Of a stretch of DNA of 64,000 nt, positions 26,561 through 35,680 are shown piece after piece. The position numbers were made by a program, and so were the translations under genes. Positions within the stretch are counted from its first letter, which is position 1. Each line of letters starts with the position of its first letter. Below the pieces are notes generated by a model. The model was given only the letters and a program-made list of their open reading frames with translations, did no database searches and was not told the DNA's origin. This stretch comes from Fibrobacteria bacterium (GTDB taxonomy: Bacteria; Fibrobacterota; Fibrobacteria; UBA11236; JADFYW01), in contig JADFYW010000001.1 of the NCBI GenBank assembly GCA_015232855.1, forward strand, positions 120,830 to 184,829, written 5' to 3'.

Positions 26561-27895
26561 TCAGGCACTGTCAGCAAGCAGGTTTTGGTAGAAGGCCCAA
26601 AATGTATCAGCTGAATTTTCATGAGTAAATTGCAATGCCCTTTCTCTGGCAGCCTTTTTAAAAGATTCAAGTATATCCGGTTTCTCCATTAAAAATATAA
26701 TTTTCTTGAGAAAGTCACCCTCCACATTGGGATCAAAAACAAGCCCTGACTTCCCATCTTCAATAATTTCCTGTGGTCCTCCCTGATTTGATACAATACA
26801 AGGAATACCAGAAGCAAGGGCTTCCAATACGGTATTTCCAAAAGTATCCGTTGTACTGGGAAACGCCATAATATCAGCTGCAGCAAGTACACCTGCAAGT
26901 TCAGTTCCCCTTAGAAAACCAGTAAAATCAATTTTTTTTGCCTGGGATAAACACTGTTTCATTTCTTCAAGATAGGGACCTTCTCCAATTATCGTTAGAT
27001 TTACATCGTAATCTTTTTTCCCTAATAGCGGATAATTTTCAATCAACATATCCAGATTCTTTTCCTGAGAAATTCGGCCCAAATAAATGATGCGAATCCC
27101 TGAATAATTAGACGTAGAGCGTTCCCAGGCACCATTTGTCTTTTTTTCGGGATTGAACATACTCAGGGCTACTCCTCTGGGAAGAATATGGATATTTTCT
27201 TGCGATACGCCCATGTGGATTATCTTTGGCTTAAATGCACGGGACGGTACAACGACCGGGCCTCCGAAACGGGTAAAGAGGGTAACCCAGGTATTAAGTG
27301 CCCAAACTCCAAGAGGATTTTTAATTAAAAACTTAAAATAAGCTATTAAATCAGTGCGATAGTGAGTGATAGTTTTTATCCCAAGAATTTTAGCCAAAAC
27401 CAAAGTGGTAAACCCAACCCCTCCGGGAACTTCAATTTCAATTAAGTCTATGGGGTAACGGCGTAACAATTTAACAACCAATCCGATTTTAGGTATAGCT
27501 GTTTCGCTGCCTTCATATCCGGGCTGATCCATAGAACAACACCCCGGAACCATAAATATGGCCCCACCTTTTTCTTCCATCCGCGCGGGCTTAGTATGGA
27601 ACGCAACTCCTATGAGATACACCCTTCGACCTTGTCTTCTCATGGTTCGAACAAGAGTCCTGCTACTTAATGCTATTCCATTTACCTCATCGAGATTATC
27701 CCCCACCAGAGCAACGGAGGGGTTTTCCACATTTATTGACCTATTTTTATAAAACTTCCGTAATGACCAAATTTCGAAAACATTACTGAACATTTCATAA
27801 AAAAACCATAGGATGATTTTTAAACTGCTGACAAAATTTGTTGGATAATGAGGCCGTTTATTATTTCGAGGTTGCTTCATAGGAATTTTCTGCAA
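26561..27895 (-). CDS. GT4 family glycosyltransferase
   Basis: A 444-residue GT-B fold enzyme. The N-terminal Rossmann half starts ALVGDNLDEVNGIALSSRTL, close to the alpha-mannosyltransferase MgtA/PimB-like clade; the C-terminal half has YLGRISQEKNLDML and the nucleotide-sugar-binding PSTTDTFGNTVLEALASG, where the first acidic residue of the EX7E motif is Asp. About 45 residues with a hydrophobic stretch precede the catalytic fold and may attach it to the inner membrane. It overlaps or abuts the Wzi-like gene, suggesting a role in surface polysaccharide or glycolipid synthesis. A CRP-type site lies about 33 bases upstream of its start. Confidence 0.88.
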   Translation of the reverse strand: MQKIPMKQPRNNKRPHYPTNFVSSLKIILWFFYEMFSNVFEIWSLRKFYKNRSINVENPSVALVGDNLDEVNGIALSSRTLVRTMRRQGRRVYLIGVAFHTKPARMEEKGGAIFMVPGCCSMDQPGYEGSETAIPKIGLVVKLLRRYPIDLIEIEVPGGVGFTTLVLAKILGIKTITHYRTDLIAYFKFLIKNPLGVWALNTWVTLFTRFGGPVVVPSRAFKPKIIHMGVSQENIHILPRGVALSMFNPEKKTNGAWERSTSNYSGIRIIYLGRISQEKNLDMLIENYPLLGKKDYDVNLTIIGEGPYLEEMKQCLSQAKKIDFTGFLRGTELAGVLAAADIMAFPSTTDTFGNTVLEALASGIPCIVSNQGGPQEIIEDGKSGLVFDPNVEGDFLKKIIFLMEKPDILESFKKAARERALQFTHENSADTFWAFYQNLLADSA

Positions 27896-27927
27896 TAACG
27901 CAAATATAAGTTGATTTTAAACAGTAA

Positions 27928-27943
27928 TGTGATATTTATCACA
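27928..27943. promoter_or_regulatory. CRP/FNR-family-type operator (exact TGTGA-N6-TCACA)
   Basis: The site TGTGATATTTATCACA is an exact match to the CRP half-site consensus with the standard six-base spacer, extended by A and T to an 8-2-8 palindrome at 27927-27944. It lies in the divergent promoter region between the glycosyltransferase gene (start at 27895) and the unknown gene at 28099. A CRP/FNR-family regulator binding here is inferred; no such gene is in the window. Confidence 0.6.
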
Positions 27944-28098
27944 TAATTTTCAGCAAAATTAAAGTCTTTTATCATTCGTCTCGATAATAATAATAAAGCG
28001 CCTGAGAGTTACTAACCGTTAAGTCAGAAATACAATTCGGAAGATTGAAAGCCCCCCATTTTCAAGTTATTCCCCTGTTGTATTCAAAGGAGTTTGTT

Positions 28099-28614
28099 AT
28101 GACCTTTCCAGTATATAAATCAGGAAAATGGATAACGATAAAATTCAGCCTGCGAGCATGGTTTTTCTCCCAGATAAACGTTTTATTCATAGGAGAAAAC
28201 TACCCCCTTGATGAAAAGTCCAATAGACAATCACCGTCTGATTCCAGACTTTATCTGGACCCTAAAGCCGGTATATATTTTTTGCCTGAAAATATTGAAA
28301 GAAGAGAATTGCTGGCCATAATAAAAGTCTGGGATAAAAAAAGAAGAAATCTGACAAGGCCCTCACAATCAAATATCTATGATTTTTTAATTAAATGGTT
28401 TTATCAAAATCGAGTAAAAGTTAACCCCAGAAAATATCTGTACATGAATTTTATTACAGATTTAAAGAACATTACAGAATTTCTCTGGGAGCGAGAACTG
28501 GATAATATGGCAAATAAAATGTCTGCTTCTATTTCAAAAGAGTTATCTGCCCACTTGCATGCCAAAAAGATTTTAATGAATTCCGAAAAGCCACAATTAC
28601 AAATTCAGAAATAA
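28099..28614 (+). CDS. Protein of unknown function
   Basis: A 171-residue protein with no recognised domain. It is basic and rich in aromatic residues, with a hydrophilic C-terminal helix (residues about 135-165). There is no signal peptide; MTFPVYKSGKWITIKFSLRA looks like a short beta-hairpin start. The frame extends back to 28045, but the ATG at 28099 is preferred because AAAGGAG stands six bases before it. The upstream region carries a CRP-type palindrome shared with the divergent glycosyltransferase. It is followed 57 bases later by the macroglobulin gene. Function not inferred. Confidence 0.7.
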   Translation: MTFPVYKSGKWITIKFSLRAWFFSQINVLFIGENYPLDEKSNRQSPSDSRLYLDPKAGIYFLPENIERRELLAIIKVWDKKRRNLTRPSQSNIYDFLIKWFYQNRVKVNPRKYLYMNFITDLKNITEFLWERELDNMANKMSASISKELSAHLHAKKILMNSEKPQLQIQK

Positions 28615-28643
28615 CTTATCGTTCTTAAGCCTCAAAAATTCAT

Positions 28644-28673
28644 ATAATTTATAGATTGAGTTCTATAAATTAT
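28644..28673 (+). promoter_or_regulatory. Perfect 12-bp inverted repeat overlapping the macroglobulin start codon
   Basis: ATAATTTATAGA (28644-28655) is perfectly complementary to TCTATAAATTAT (28662-28673) around a six-base loop. The right arm contains the first two bases of the ATG at 28672. No Shine-Dalgarno sequence is visible upstream of this start. The element could be an mRNA hairpin that hides the start codon or an operator; it is all A/T-rich, so its RNA stability is modest. Confidence 0.6.
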
Positions 28674-31600
28674 GAGATTTTCTTCGATACATTTCCTTCT
28701 GATAATTATTTCAGCCCTGATTTTCTATTCTTGTTATTACCTGGATTTTCAAAAAAAGGAACAGGAACTGGTGGTTCCAATACCCCTTGAAGAAGAAGAC
28801 ACCATAGTATGGAACAGCATTAAGGCCTTATCTGAAATATCTCCACCATCAGAGAACAATGAGGCGTCTCGCAAGGAACTCTTTTCTTTTTTTAAAGATA
28901 TGCGAACAGCTTTCCGTCCTGAATACCATCCAGACAAAGCTTATAAACAGCTTACTGCCAACCTGAACAAAGCACAAACTCTCAACATGGTTGAGGGGCT
29001 GTTTATCCTTTTTCTTGAAGCTCCTGCTTTTCTGCCCCATAACCGGACAGGGAAAAAATATTATCGTTTCTTGCAAGTCTGGGCAGAAGATGCACATAAA
29101 GAAAAAAATGATCTTGTCCGGTTCCTGTATTCAAAATATTTAAGCCACATAAAACCCAACAATACACTCTGGAGAACATTCACCCTCCAAAAATCTACTA
29201 TCAGACCGGGAGAAAACTTTCATATTGCTTCCCATACCATGAGAAAAAGCCTCTATAATAAAATTCACCATACCATAGATATTGATTATTACCACAACGA
29301 GAAACAACAATACCAACCCATATTAAAAGATACCGTACGTTATGAAAATCGAGCCTTTAGATATTCAGAAAGACTGACTGAACCCGGTTTCTATCGACTT
29401 TCAATAAGCAGTAAAATATTCTTCCAACAGATATACCTGATTGTAAGCAGTCTTGAACTGATTACAAAAACAGATAACAACCTTCTCCTCGCCTGGGGAG
29501 TTTCTCTTGATACAAACATTCCCCCTCCTTACAAACTGGTGATGTATTCCAAAGACGGTATGTTGATTGATACAACTACAGATTCTTCAGGCCTCTGCGT
29601 ACTTAGCCATGAAAGTATAAGTGGAAAAAAAAGCCGACCTTTCTCTCTTGTGATGCAAAAAGGAAAGCATTTTGTATTTGCCCGCGGAGCATTTTCCCAG
29701 GGATTTGTTCAGGAGGCACCTCCAAAAATATTCCTCCACACCAGTTTGAACCAATATCCCGAAGGAGGGGCGGCTCATTTCAAAGGATATTTACAGCTAA
29801 CTGATTCAACAGCTCCCTGGGACTCTATTACTCTAAGACTTGCCAACCAGTTTAACAACGAACTTTATCACCAAACTCTTCCGATAGGCGAGTACGGAGC
29901 CTTTGGCGATTCAATTCCTGTAGCACTTAATTCAGGTATGTATGCGCTCATACCTGCAGGAATAAGCCATCAGGATTCCAATGTCCTTCGGCGTAAAATC
30001 ATGTCGAACACCATTCTATTTAATGCCCAGCCTACTGAAAAGCCCCTGCGACCAAGTCTTATGCAAACCGGTCAGATGAGAATTACATCGAGAGAAACTC
30101 CGACATTTGTCCTGAAAGGCAACTCTTTTTCAGGATTATCAAGTGGAACGCCTGTTTGCATTCGTTTTTCAGAGTCTGCAATGATCCCCGATGTTACTCA
30201 AAAAAAAGATAGCAGTTATCAATTAAACTTTTATCCGTCTCCAGACACAAGACTCCTTAAATCAGACACTCTGGCATTTGGACCACTACTCGGTCTTAGT
30301 GTTCCTTTTACCACGAAACTGAATTATCCATTTGCATATCTGTTTGCAGATGCATCACCATTGTATTCTTCCTCCGAAGAGGCATACTATCCAGCTTATG
30401 TTCAACAAATAGACGCAAATATTTATCCTTATCTGCAAATTAAAAAACAGCATTTTTCTGCCTCTGAAGAAGTAGATATTTCTCTTATCCCTTTTTCTCT
30501 CATACAAGGAGCAGAACAAGCTGATGTCCTATTGGAAGTGATTCAAGATTCCACTACTATTTTTAAGGAGAAGCTTACACTACCCGTTTCTCAAAAAACA
30601 GAAATAGCTATCAAACCCAGAAAGGCTGGTAATTATCTCATTCGTGCAACGGTAGAGAGTTATTCAGACCAACCAGTGTCCATTTCACTACCCTTTCATG
30701 TACGCTACGAATCGGTTAAAATGCCAGATACCCTGGTCATTAGCCCTGTGCACTATTCAGAGAAAAGCGGTGATACTGCAATTATTACCATACACTCAAA
30801 GAACCCAGCCTTCACTAAAAACCTCATACTCGCAACCACAGAATCAAATACCATTAATGCGTATACTATTCTCTCCCTCGATAAAGGTCAAGCGACCTAC
30901 AAATCCCCTCTCCTGGAAGGTTCCCCCCATTCTACAAGAGTTACCTTTTCTTATGCCTATGGAAATGGTATTAAACACTCCAGTATTCCGATACAATCAT
31001 CGAAAAAACCACTCATACCTAAATTACGTTTTACCGGTAATAAGATTCTTAAACCAGGAGAGACGCTCACCGGTCAGCTTGTTTTGCAAGACCAGTTTTC
31101 CCGACCACTACAAGCGGCATTGTCGGTAATCATCACTCCATTGACTTCTTCTCTTGATGACCGCGTTTCCCCACCGACTATGACACCCATCAATTTACAT
31201 CTATTAGCTGATTCAATTGATAACGAAAATTTCAATTGCAGATTACCCGTTAATAATTACTACCCCTCATTTTCGGGAAATCTTTATCCTCCCTATGCAA
31301 AGGCATATCATGATATCTGGTTAGCGATGTATAAAACGGGTACTCCTTTTGTGAGCGAAAACATTACAGATATCTCTCCGGGCAAGTCAAACATTCCCCA
31401 TCAGCTATCACCGGAACTTCTCCGCGCTGCAAAACATTATTCCCGAAAACGGATCCCTGTAGATTCCTATATGTTACCCAAATCTCTTTCTCTGACCAAT
31501 AATGACTATGTCTGGATCCCCCATATTACCACTGATGATTCAGGAAGAGCAGATATACACCTTACCATGCCTGGCACACGGGATACCTGGCTTTTTATAG

Positions 31601-33597
31601 TGAGGGGAGCAAGCCAAAACAACGTTTTCACTTATACGGATACACTGGTGACCGATCAGGGACTTGAGGGCCGGTTAGTCGCTCCCGGTAATGTACTTCA
31701 GTACAATACAACATCAGCTCAAGCCATGGTTCGTAATTTTTCCACTGAGCCCATATCCGTTTTTCTTGCACTCTTTACAAAACCGGCATCTGACCATTTC
31801 ATAACAAGTCCGGATTCACTGATAGAGATAAACCTGGAACCCAGGGAACTCAAACGCGTTACCTGGCCAATTTGCTTCCATATACCGGGTATATACACCC
31901 TCTATCTTAGAACACAATCTTCGACCCAAATTCATACAGACAGCACTACTATTAATGTTTCTGCCCTATCCCAGGAAACGCATTACCAGAGTGGGTTTAT
32001 ACCCGAAATTAAAAAAGGCGGGAAAAACTTTTACCAGTTACGATTTAACCTGCCTGATACGGGCAAAGCCCTCTTACCCAAGTTTGATTTGTATACCTGG
32101 CCCACTATTAGTCATTCGTTACATGATGCGACCCTATCGCTACAAAAAACCAACCCCACTGATATTCCTGAGCTTATTGCTTCTTTCTTGCCCCGGTTAT
32201 CTCTGTTTCATGCTCTGAAAGGAACCGCTCTGGAACTACTGACAACAGAAGGAGAAGAAGCACTCTATAATGCTTTTAATACTTTCGTTGATTGGCAAAA
32301 TACCGACGGAGGGTGGGGTTGGCACGAAACAGATTCGTCTGATCTGCTTATGAGTGCTTTTACGCTCCAGGCACTGGGCAAAGCTTACCCCTATGTTTCC
32401 AGTAAGCTGACTTCAGATGGACAAGATATGTATCGTCAGGGGTTAAACTATGCTATCACCAAGTTGAGAGCCAGAGACTTAAATGACACCTACAAAATGT
32501 ACCTGGCCAGCGCACTTTGCGTAAACAAGCGCTGTACTGAAGTCAGCAAAGATATAACATCACTCTATGAACGTAAAAAGTATCTTTCATCATTTGCTCT
32601 TGCTTTGTTGTTGGAGACGTGTAACATACTCCACTGGCCAGCGAGAAGTGACACACTCCTTCAGCTCATTGAAAGCCGTGCCCTTGAGATCGCATCAGAA
32701 GTATCCTGGAGTGGTGATTATCGGTACCCCTGGTTTAACCAACCCCTCGAAGCCACCGCCCAGGTAGTTTCAACACTCGCACAATATTACCCCAAACACC
32801 GGCTTTTACCTAAAACGATCCCTTATCTCAGCCGGAAAAAAAAAGGAGCCAAATGGGCCACAACGAAAGGCACTACCCTGGTTATCTGTGCATTATCCAA
32901 ATGGGTAACGCATAATGACAATTGGTCTACTGATTATACCGGCAAAACATTTTTAAACAGAGAAAAAATCCATTCTTATACTATAAACAAAAATACAATA
33001 GGTACCCATAACGCACTTTTCCCGCTCCCTCTTGCTAAGCTCAAAAAAGATAATCAGGTCATACTTGGGTTTGAAGGTACGGGAACCATGCAGTATGCCT
33101 CTGTTTTTACCCATACTTCATCAGAACTTGCAATACCTGCCGAAAATAAAGAACTTGCCATATCCAGATTTTTCAAGAAACTAACTTATGAAAAAGATAA
33201 AACAAACGGTTGGAATCTGGTACGCTCAGTTGCAGGAGATAGCGCTCAAACTGGTGATGAATGGGAGGTAACCCTGGCCATCAAAACATATCGCGACTTT
33301 CAGTACGTCATCATTAAAAGTCATGTACCGGCAGGTTTCAATTGTATCGATAAAAACAAAAAATTACCTGGACTCACCGAGAAAAAATCAACAGTCACTC
33401 AAAGATCACTCTCCTGTTCATCTCTTAAACAAGGAGTGGGATTCCAAAATCTTGCTGCAGGAGAATACCACTTCAGTTATTATCTGGAGGCTTCAACAGC
33501 CGGTACCTATTTCACTAAACCAGCCTCCATCTCCCTGGCCCATACCCCCGGTATAAGCGGCCAGACCAAGTCACATCAAGTACATATCTTCGAATAA
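28672..33597 (+). CDS. Bacterial alpha-2-macroglobulin-like protein lacking the thioester
   Basis: A 1641-residue exported protein. A hydrophobic leader ends in FYSC at about residue 21, which may be a lipidation site though the -3 residue is not canonical. A series of MG-type beta domains follows; around residues 965-1030 the A2M domain signature is visible (ITTDDSGRADIHLTMPGTRDTW), then a helical TED-like domain with WQNTDGGWGWHETDSSD near residue 1210. The CxEQ thioester motif of protease-trapping macroglobulins is absent from the expected site, as in YfaS-type members. The family is thought to guard the periplasm from foreign proteases. cutA follows 15 bases later. Confidence 0.85.
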   Translation: MRFSSIHFLLIIISALIFYSCYYLDFQKKEQELVVPIPLEEEDTIVWNSIKALSEISPPSENNEASRKELFSFFKDMRTAFRPEYHPDKAYKQLTANLNKAQTLNMVEGLFILFLEAPAFLPHNRTGKKYYRFLQVWAEDAHKEKNDLVRFLYSKYLSHIKPNNTLWRTFTLQKSTIRPGENFHIASHTMRKSLYNKIHHTIDIDYYHNEKQQYQPILKDTVRYENRAFRYSERLTEPGFYRLSISSKIFFQQIYLIVSSLELITKTDNNLLLAWGVSLDTNIPPPYKLVMYSKDGMLIDTTTDSSGLCVLSHESISGKKSRPFSLVMQKGKHFVFARGAFSQGFVQEAPPKIFLHTSLNQYPEGGAAHFKGYLQLTDSTAPWDSITLRLANQFNNELYHQTLPIGEYGAFGDSIPVALNSGMYALIPAGISHQDSNVLRRKIMSNTILFNAQPTEKPLRPSLMQTGQMRITSRETPTFVLKGNSFSGLSSGTPVCIRFSESAMIPDVTQKKDSSYQLNFYPSPDTRLLKSDTLAFGPLLGLSVPFTTKLNYPFAYLFADASPLYSSSEEAYYPAYVQQIDANIYPYLQIKKQHFSASEEVDISLIPFSLIQGAEQADVLLEVIQDSTTIFKEKLTLPVSQKTEIAIKPRKAGNYLIRATVESYSDQPVSISLPFHVRYESVKMPDTLVISPVHYSEKSGDTAIITIHSKNPAFTKNLILATTESNTINAYTILSLDKGQATYKSPLLEGSPHSTRVTFSYAYGNGIKHSSIPIQSSKKPLIPKLRFTGNKILKPGETLTGQLVLQDQFSRPLQAALSVIITPLTSSLDDRVSPPTMTPINLHLLADSIDNENFNCRLPVNNYYPSFSGNLYPPYAKAYHDIWLAMYKTGTPFVSENITDISPGKSNIPHQLSPELLRAAKHYSRKRIPVDSYMLPKSLSLTNNDYVWIPHITTDDSGRADIHLTMPGTRDTWLFIVRGASQNNVFTYTDTLVTDQGLEGRLVAPGNVLQYNTTSAQAMVRNFSTEPISVFLALFTKPASDHFITSPDSLIEINLEPRELKRVTWPICFHIPGIYTLYLRTQSSTQIHTDSTTINVSALSQETHYQSGFIPEIKKGGKNFYQLRFNLPDTGKALLPKFDLYTWPTISHSLHDATLSLQKTNPTDIPELIASFLPRLSLFHALKGTALELLTTEGEEALYNAFNTFVDWQNTDGGWGWHETDSSDLLMSAFTLQALGKAYPYVSSKLTSDGQDMYRQGLNYAITKLRARDLNDTYKMYLASALCVNKRCTEVSKDITSLYERKKYLSSFALALLLETCNILHWPARSDTLLQLIESRALEIASEVSWSGDYRYPWFNQPLEATAQVVSTLAQYYPKHRLLPKTIPYLSRKKKGAKWATTKGTTLVICALSKWVTHNDNWSTDYTGKTFLNREKIHSYTINKNTIGTHNALFPLPLAKLKKDNQVILGFEGTGTMQYASVFTHTSSELAIPAENKELAISRFFKKLTYEKDKTNGWNLVRSVAGDSAQTGDEWEVTLAIKTYRDFQYVIIKSHVPAGFNCIDKNKKLPGLTEKKSTVTQRSLSCSSLKQGVGFQNLAAGEYHFSYYLEASTAGTYFTKPASISLAHTPGISGQTKSHQVHIFE

Positions 33598-33612
33598 AGG
33601 ATATACCATAAT

Positions 33613-33930
33613 ATGTCGTATAATATGATATACATGACAGTGGGAACAAAAGAAGAAGCGATAAACATCAGTAACACCCTGGTACAGGAAAAACTCGTTG
33701 CCTGTGCAAACATCATCCCGGGTATGATTTCGGTATACCGGTGGAAGGGCACTATCGAAACCGCAGAGGAATACAGTGTACTTTTGAAAACCAGGTCTGG
33801 TCTGGTCCAAAATGTAATAGAGAAAATAAAATTACTTCACAGCTACGAATGCCCTTGCATCCTGGCCATCCCCATAGAAAATGGAAATAAAAAATTTTTA
33901 GAGTGGATAAGCCAGGAAACCCAAATATAA
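33613..33930 (+). CDS. cutA: CutA1-type divalent ion tolerance protein
   Basis: The 105-residue protein shows the CutA1 pattern: an MTVGTKEEA start of the ferredoxin-like fold, then LVACANIIPGMISVYRWKGTI, and EEYSVLLKTR. CutA forms stable trimers and has been tied to copper tolerance, although its true role is unclear. AAAGGA lies 11 bases before the chosen ATG; a start at the fifth or eighth codon is also possible. It is 15 bases from the macroglobulin stop and converges on the barrel gene on the other strand. Confidence 0.94.
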   Translation: MSYNMIYMTVGTKEEAINISNTLVQEKLVACANIIPGMISVYRWKGTIETAEEYSVLLKTRSGLVQNVIEKIKLLHSYECPCILAIPIENGNKKFLEWISQETQI

Positions 33931-33942
33931 ACGGCTTTTCTC

Positions 33943-35571
33943 TTAAAAGGAGCTGTTGATTTTTAACTGGTAATACATCGTATCAGAAATTTTCCCGTAG
34001 TAAAAGGGAAGTTTAACGCCCATATCGAGCTTAAGTGAAGGGGCCAATTGCCAGGCCTGCAACAACATCACGTTGGTATATTTATCGAACAATACAATAT
34101 CCCTTGTATATGCCGAAATCTTAATGCGATAATTTTTAATTTGCCAGGCACTGTATATTTCCAGCATGTGCGGATAAGACCCCCGGTACACCCCACTTTT
34201 ATGATTGTATATTATCCCACCACTGAGGCCGTTAATTTTTAGAGAAAATCTGTGATAAAAAGCATAATACATGGAAGAATCAGTTGTAATGGAATTGAAA
34301 CTGTTAAGTAACTCTGCCCGACCACGGCTGGCGGAGATTTGAAAGCCCAGTCGGCGGTATTTTTTATCCGCCTCGCGCATATGCCAGTGAATATCGGTTG
34401 TGACTTTTCCAACCGCTCTAAATCCAACACCAACATTATCTTCCACAAGGGGTACTTCTGAGTTGAGCTGAAAACCACCTTCTCCCCTACCCGGAGCTTC
34501 CATCCCCATACCAGTGGTATCAGTAAATCGTGATGAATATGCCATAAGAGGATTGGTCCAATTGGGCATGGCCTGAAAAATCTTCCCAAAGAGCGTACGT
34601 TTTACCAGACAAAAGCCGATTTCCCCATAGAAGTCTTCCCAAGACAAACCAGGCGCTGATAACGCTAAGTCATTATACCAGGAATGCCCCACTCCCAATT
34701 CCCAAATTTCCCAGATCTTTTCTTTAATCAATAGTCCATTAACTAAATTTTGTGCATTATCTTTAGATCCGTCAAAATAGGTCAGATTACTCTGCAAACT
34801 GGTTTCATAAGATCGGGAAGAATATTTAACATTACCTCCACCAGAATACACAAGCATGGTATCCATTTGGTGTTTATTTTGGGTTACGGATCCATAACTA
34901 AAAAGAGAAAGGTTTTTCTTTCTAAAACGAGCAGAAAGACCATTGGGTAAATTTCGACCGGAATAAACCAGGCCAACTTGATCGGAAATACTTTGCTGCC
35001 CGGACCAGAACGAACGTCCAACCACAAACCCAATTTTTTTATGCCTGGTAATATTTCCTGTATTAAGGGTGAAATAAGAACTGTTAAACGAAACATTCCG
35101 CTTTTTAATTTTCTTTTCTGACGAAGCATAATCCAGAGAAGTGCCAACATATCCGGCAGTCCATTTACCCTGATAATAGATACCAGAAGAAGTAGGTTTC
35201 CGCGGATAAACCCTGTTTAACAGCTGATTCTTAAAAGCAAAGTCTTTATATCTCTTATTTTTGGAGCTTTTTACTGGTTTTCGTTTTTTGGAAACGCAAT
35301 ATTCCTCCTTCAAATACCGGTATATTTCTTCTTTTACCTGAACTTTCTGTAATAAATTAGTGATTTCATCACAATCAGGCTCATCCTCCAATTCATCCAG
35401 TATATATCGGTATTGGGAATAAGCGATAGTGCCATCTGCCAGGGACTGTTCCAGTCTTTCTTTTAATTCAAAAATATAACGACTGTTTCCCCTTGCAGTC
35501 TGAAAAAACAGCGAAAATAGAAGAAAAAGGGAAGAAAAGACCGTCTTTTGAAAAAATTGGAATATCCGCAA
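33943..35571 (-). CDS. Predicted outer-membrane beta-barrel protein
   Basis: The 542-residue protein starts with a signal peptide (FQKTVFSSLFLLFSLFF, cleavage near residue 28), has a helical, charged N-terminal region to about residue 115, then some 400 residues of alternating, Ser/Tyr/Gly-rich strands ending in Phe (KINSSF), the usual terminal residue of barrel proteins. No family is recognised. The only plausible start is TTG at 35571, inside one of two 16-base direct repeats in the divergent promoter region shared with the kinase-like gene. Function unknown. Confidence 0.65.
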   Translation of the reverse strand: MRIFQFFQKTVFSSLFLLFSLFFQTARGNSRYIFELKERLEQSLADGTIAYSQYRYILDELEDEPDCDEITNLLQKVQVKEEIYRYLKEEYCVSKKRKPVKSSKNKRYKDFAFKNQLLNRVYPRKPTSSGIYYQGKWTAGYVGTSLDYASSEKKIKKRNVSFNSSYFTLNTGNITRHKKIGFVVGRSFWSGQQSISDQVGLVYSGRNLPNGLSARFRKKNLSLFSYGSVTQNKHQMDTMLVYSGGGNVKYSSRSYETSLQSNLTYFDGSKDNAQNLVNGLLIKEKIWEIWELGVGHSWYNDLALSAPGLSWEDFYGEIGFCLVKRTLFGKIFQAMPNWTNPLMAYSSRFTDTTGMGMEAPGRGEGGFQLNSEVPLVEDNVGVGFRAVGKVTTDIHWHMREADKKYRRLGFQISASRGRAELLNSFNSITTDSSMYYAFYHRFSLKINGLSGGIIYNHKSGVYRGSYPHMLEIYSAWQIKNYRIKISAYTRDIVLFDKYTNVMLLQAWQLAPSLKLDMGVKLPFYYGKISDTMYYQLKINSSF

Positions 35572-35648
35572 AATTATTATCTTGTAATAGAAGTAATTAT
35601 CTGTGAAGTTTTTAACGATTACTGTTTCTTCGTCCGCAAAATTATTAT
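35565..35648. repeat. Pair of 16-base direct repeats in a divergent promoter region
   Basis: TCCGCAAAATTATTAT occurs identically at 35565-35580 and 35633-35648, 68 bases apart. The first copy overlaps the predicted start of the barrel gene on the minus strand and the second lies 33 bases before the kinase-like gene on the plus strand. The placement suggests a shared operator, but a chance or duplication origin cannot be excluded. Confidence 0.5.
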
Positions 35649-35680
35649 AAAATCTAACTAATTGTATAATTGAATATCAA

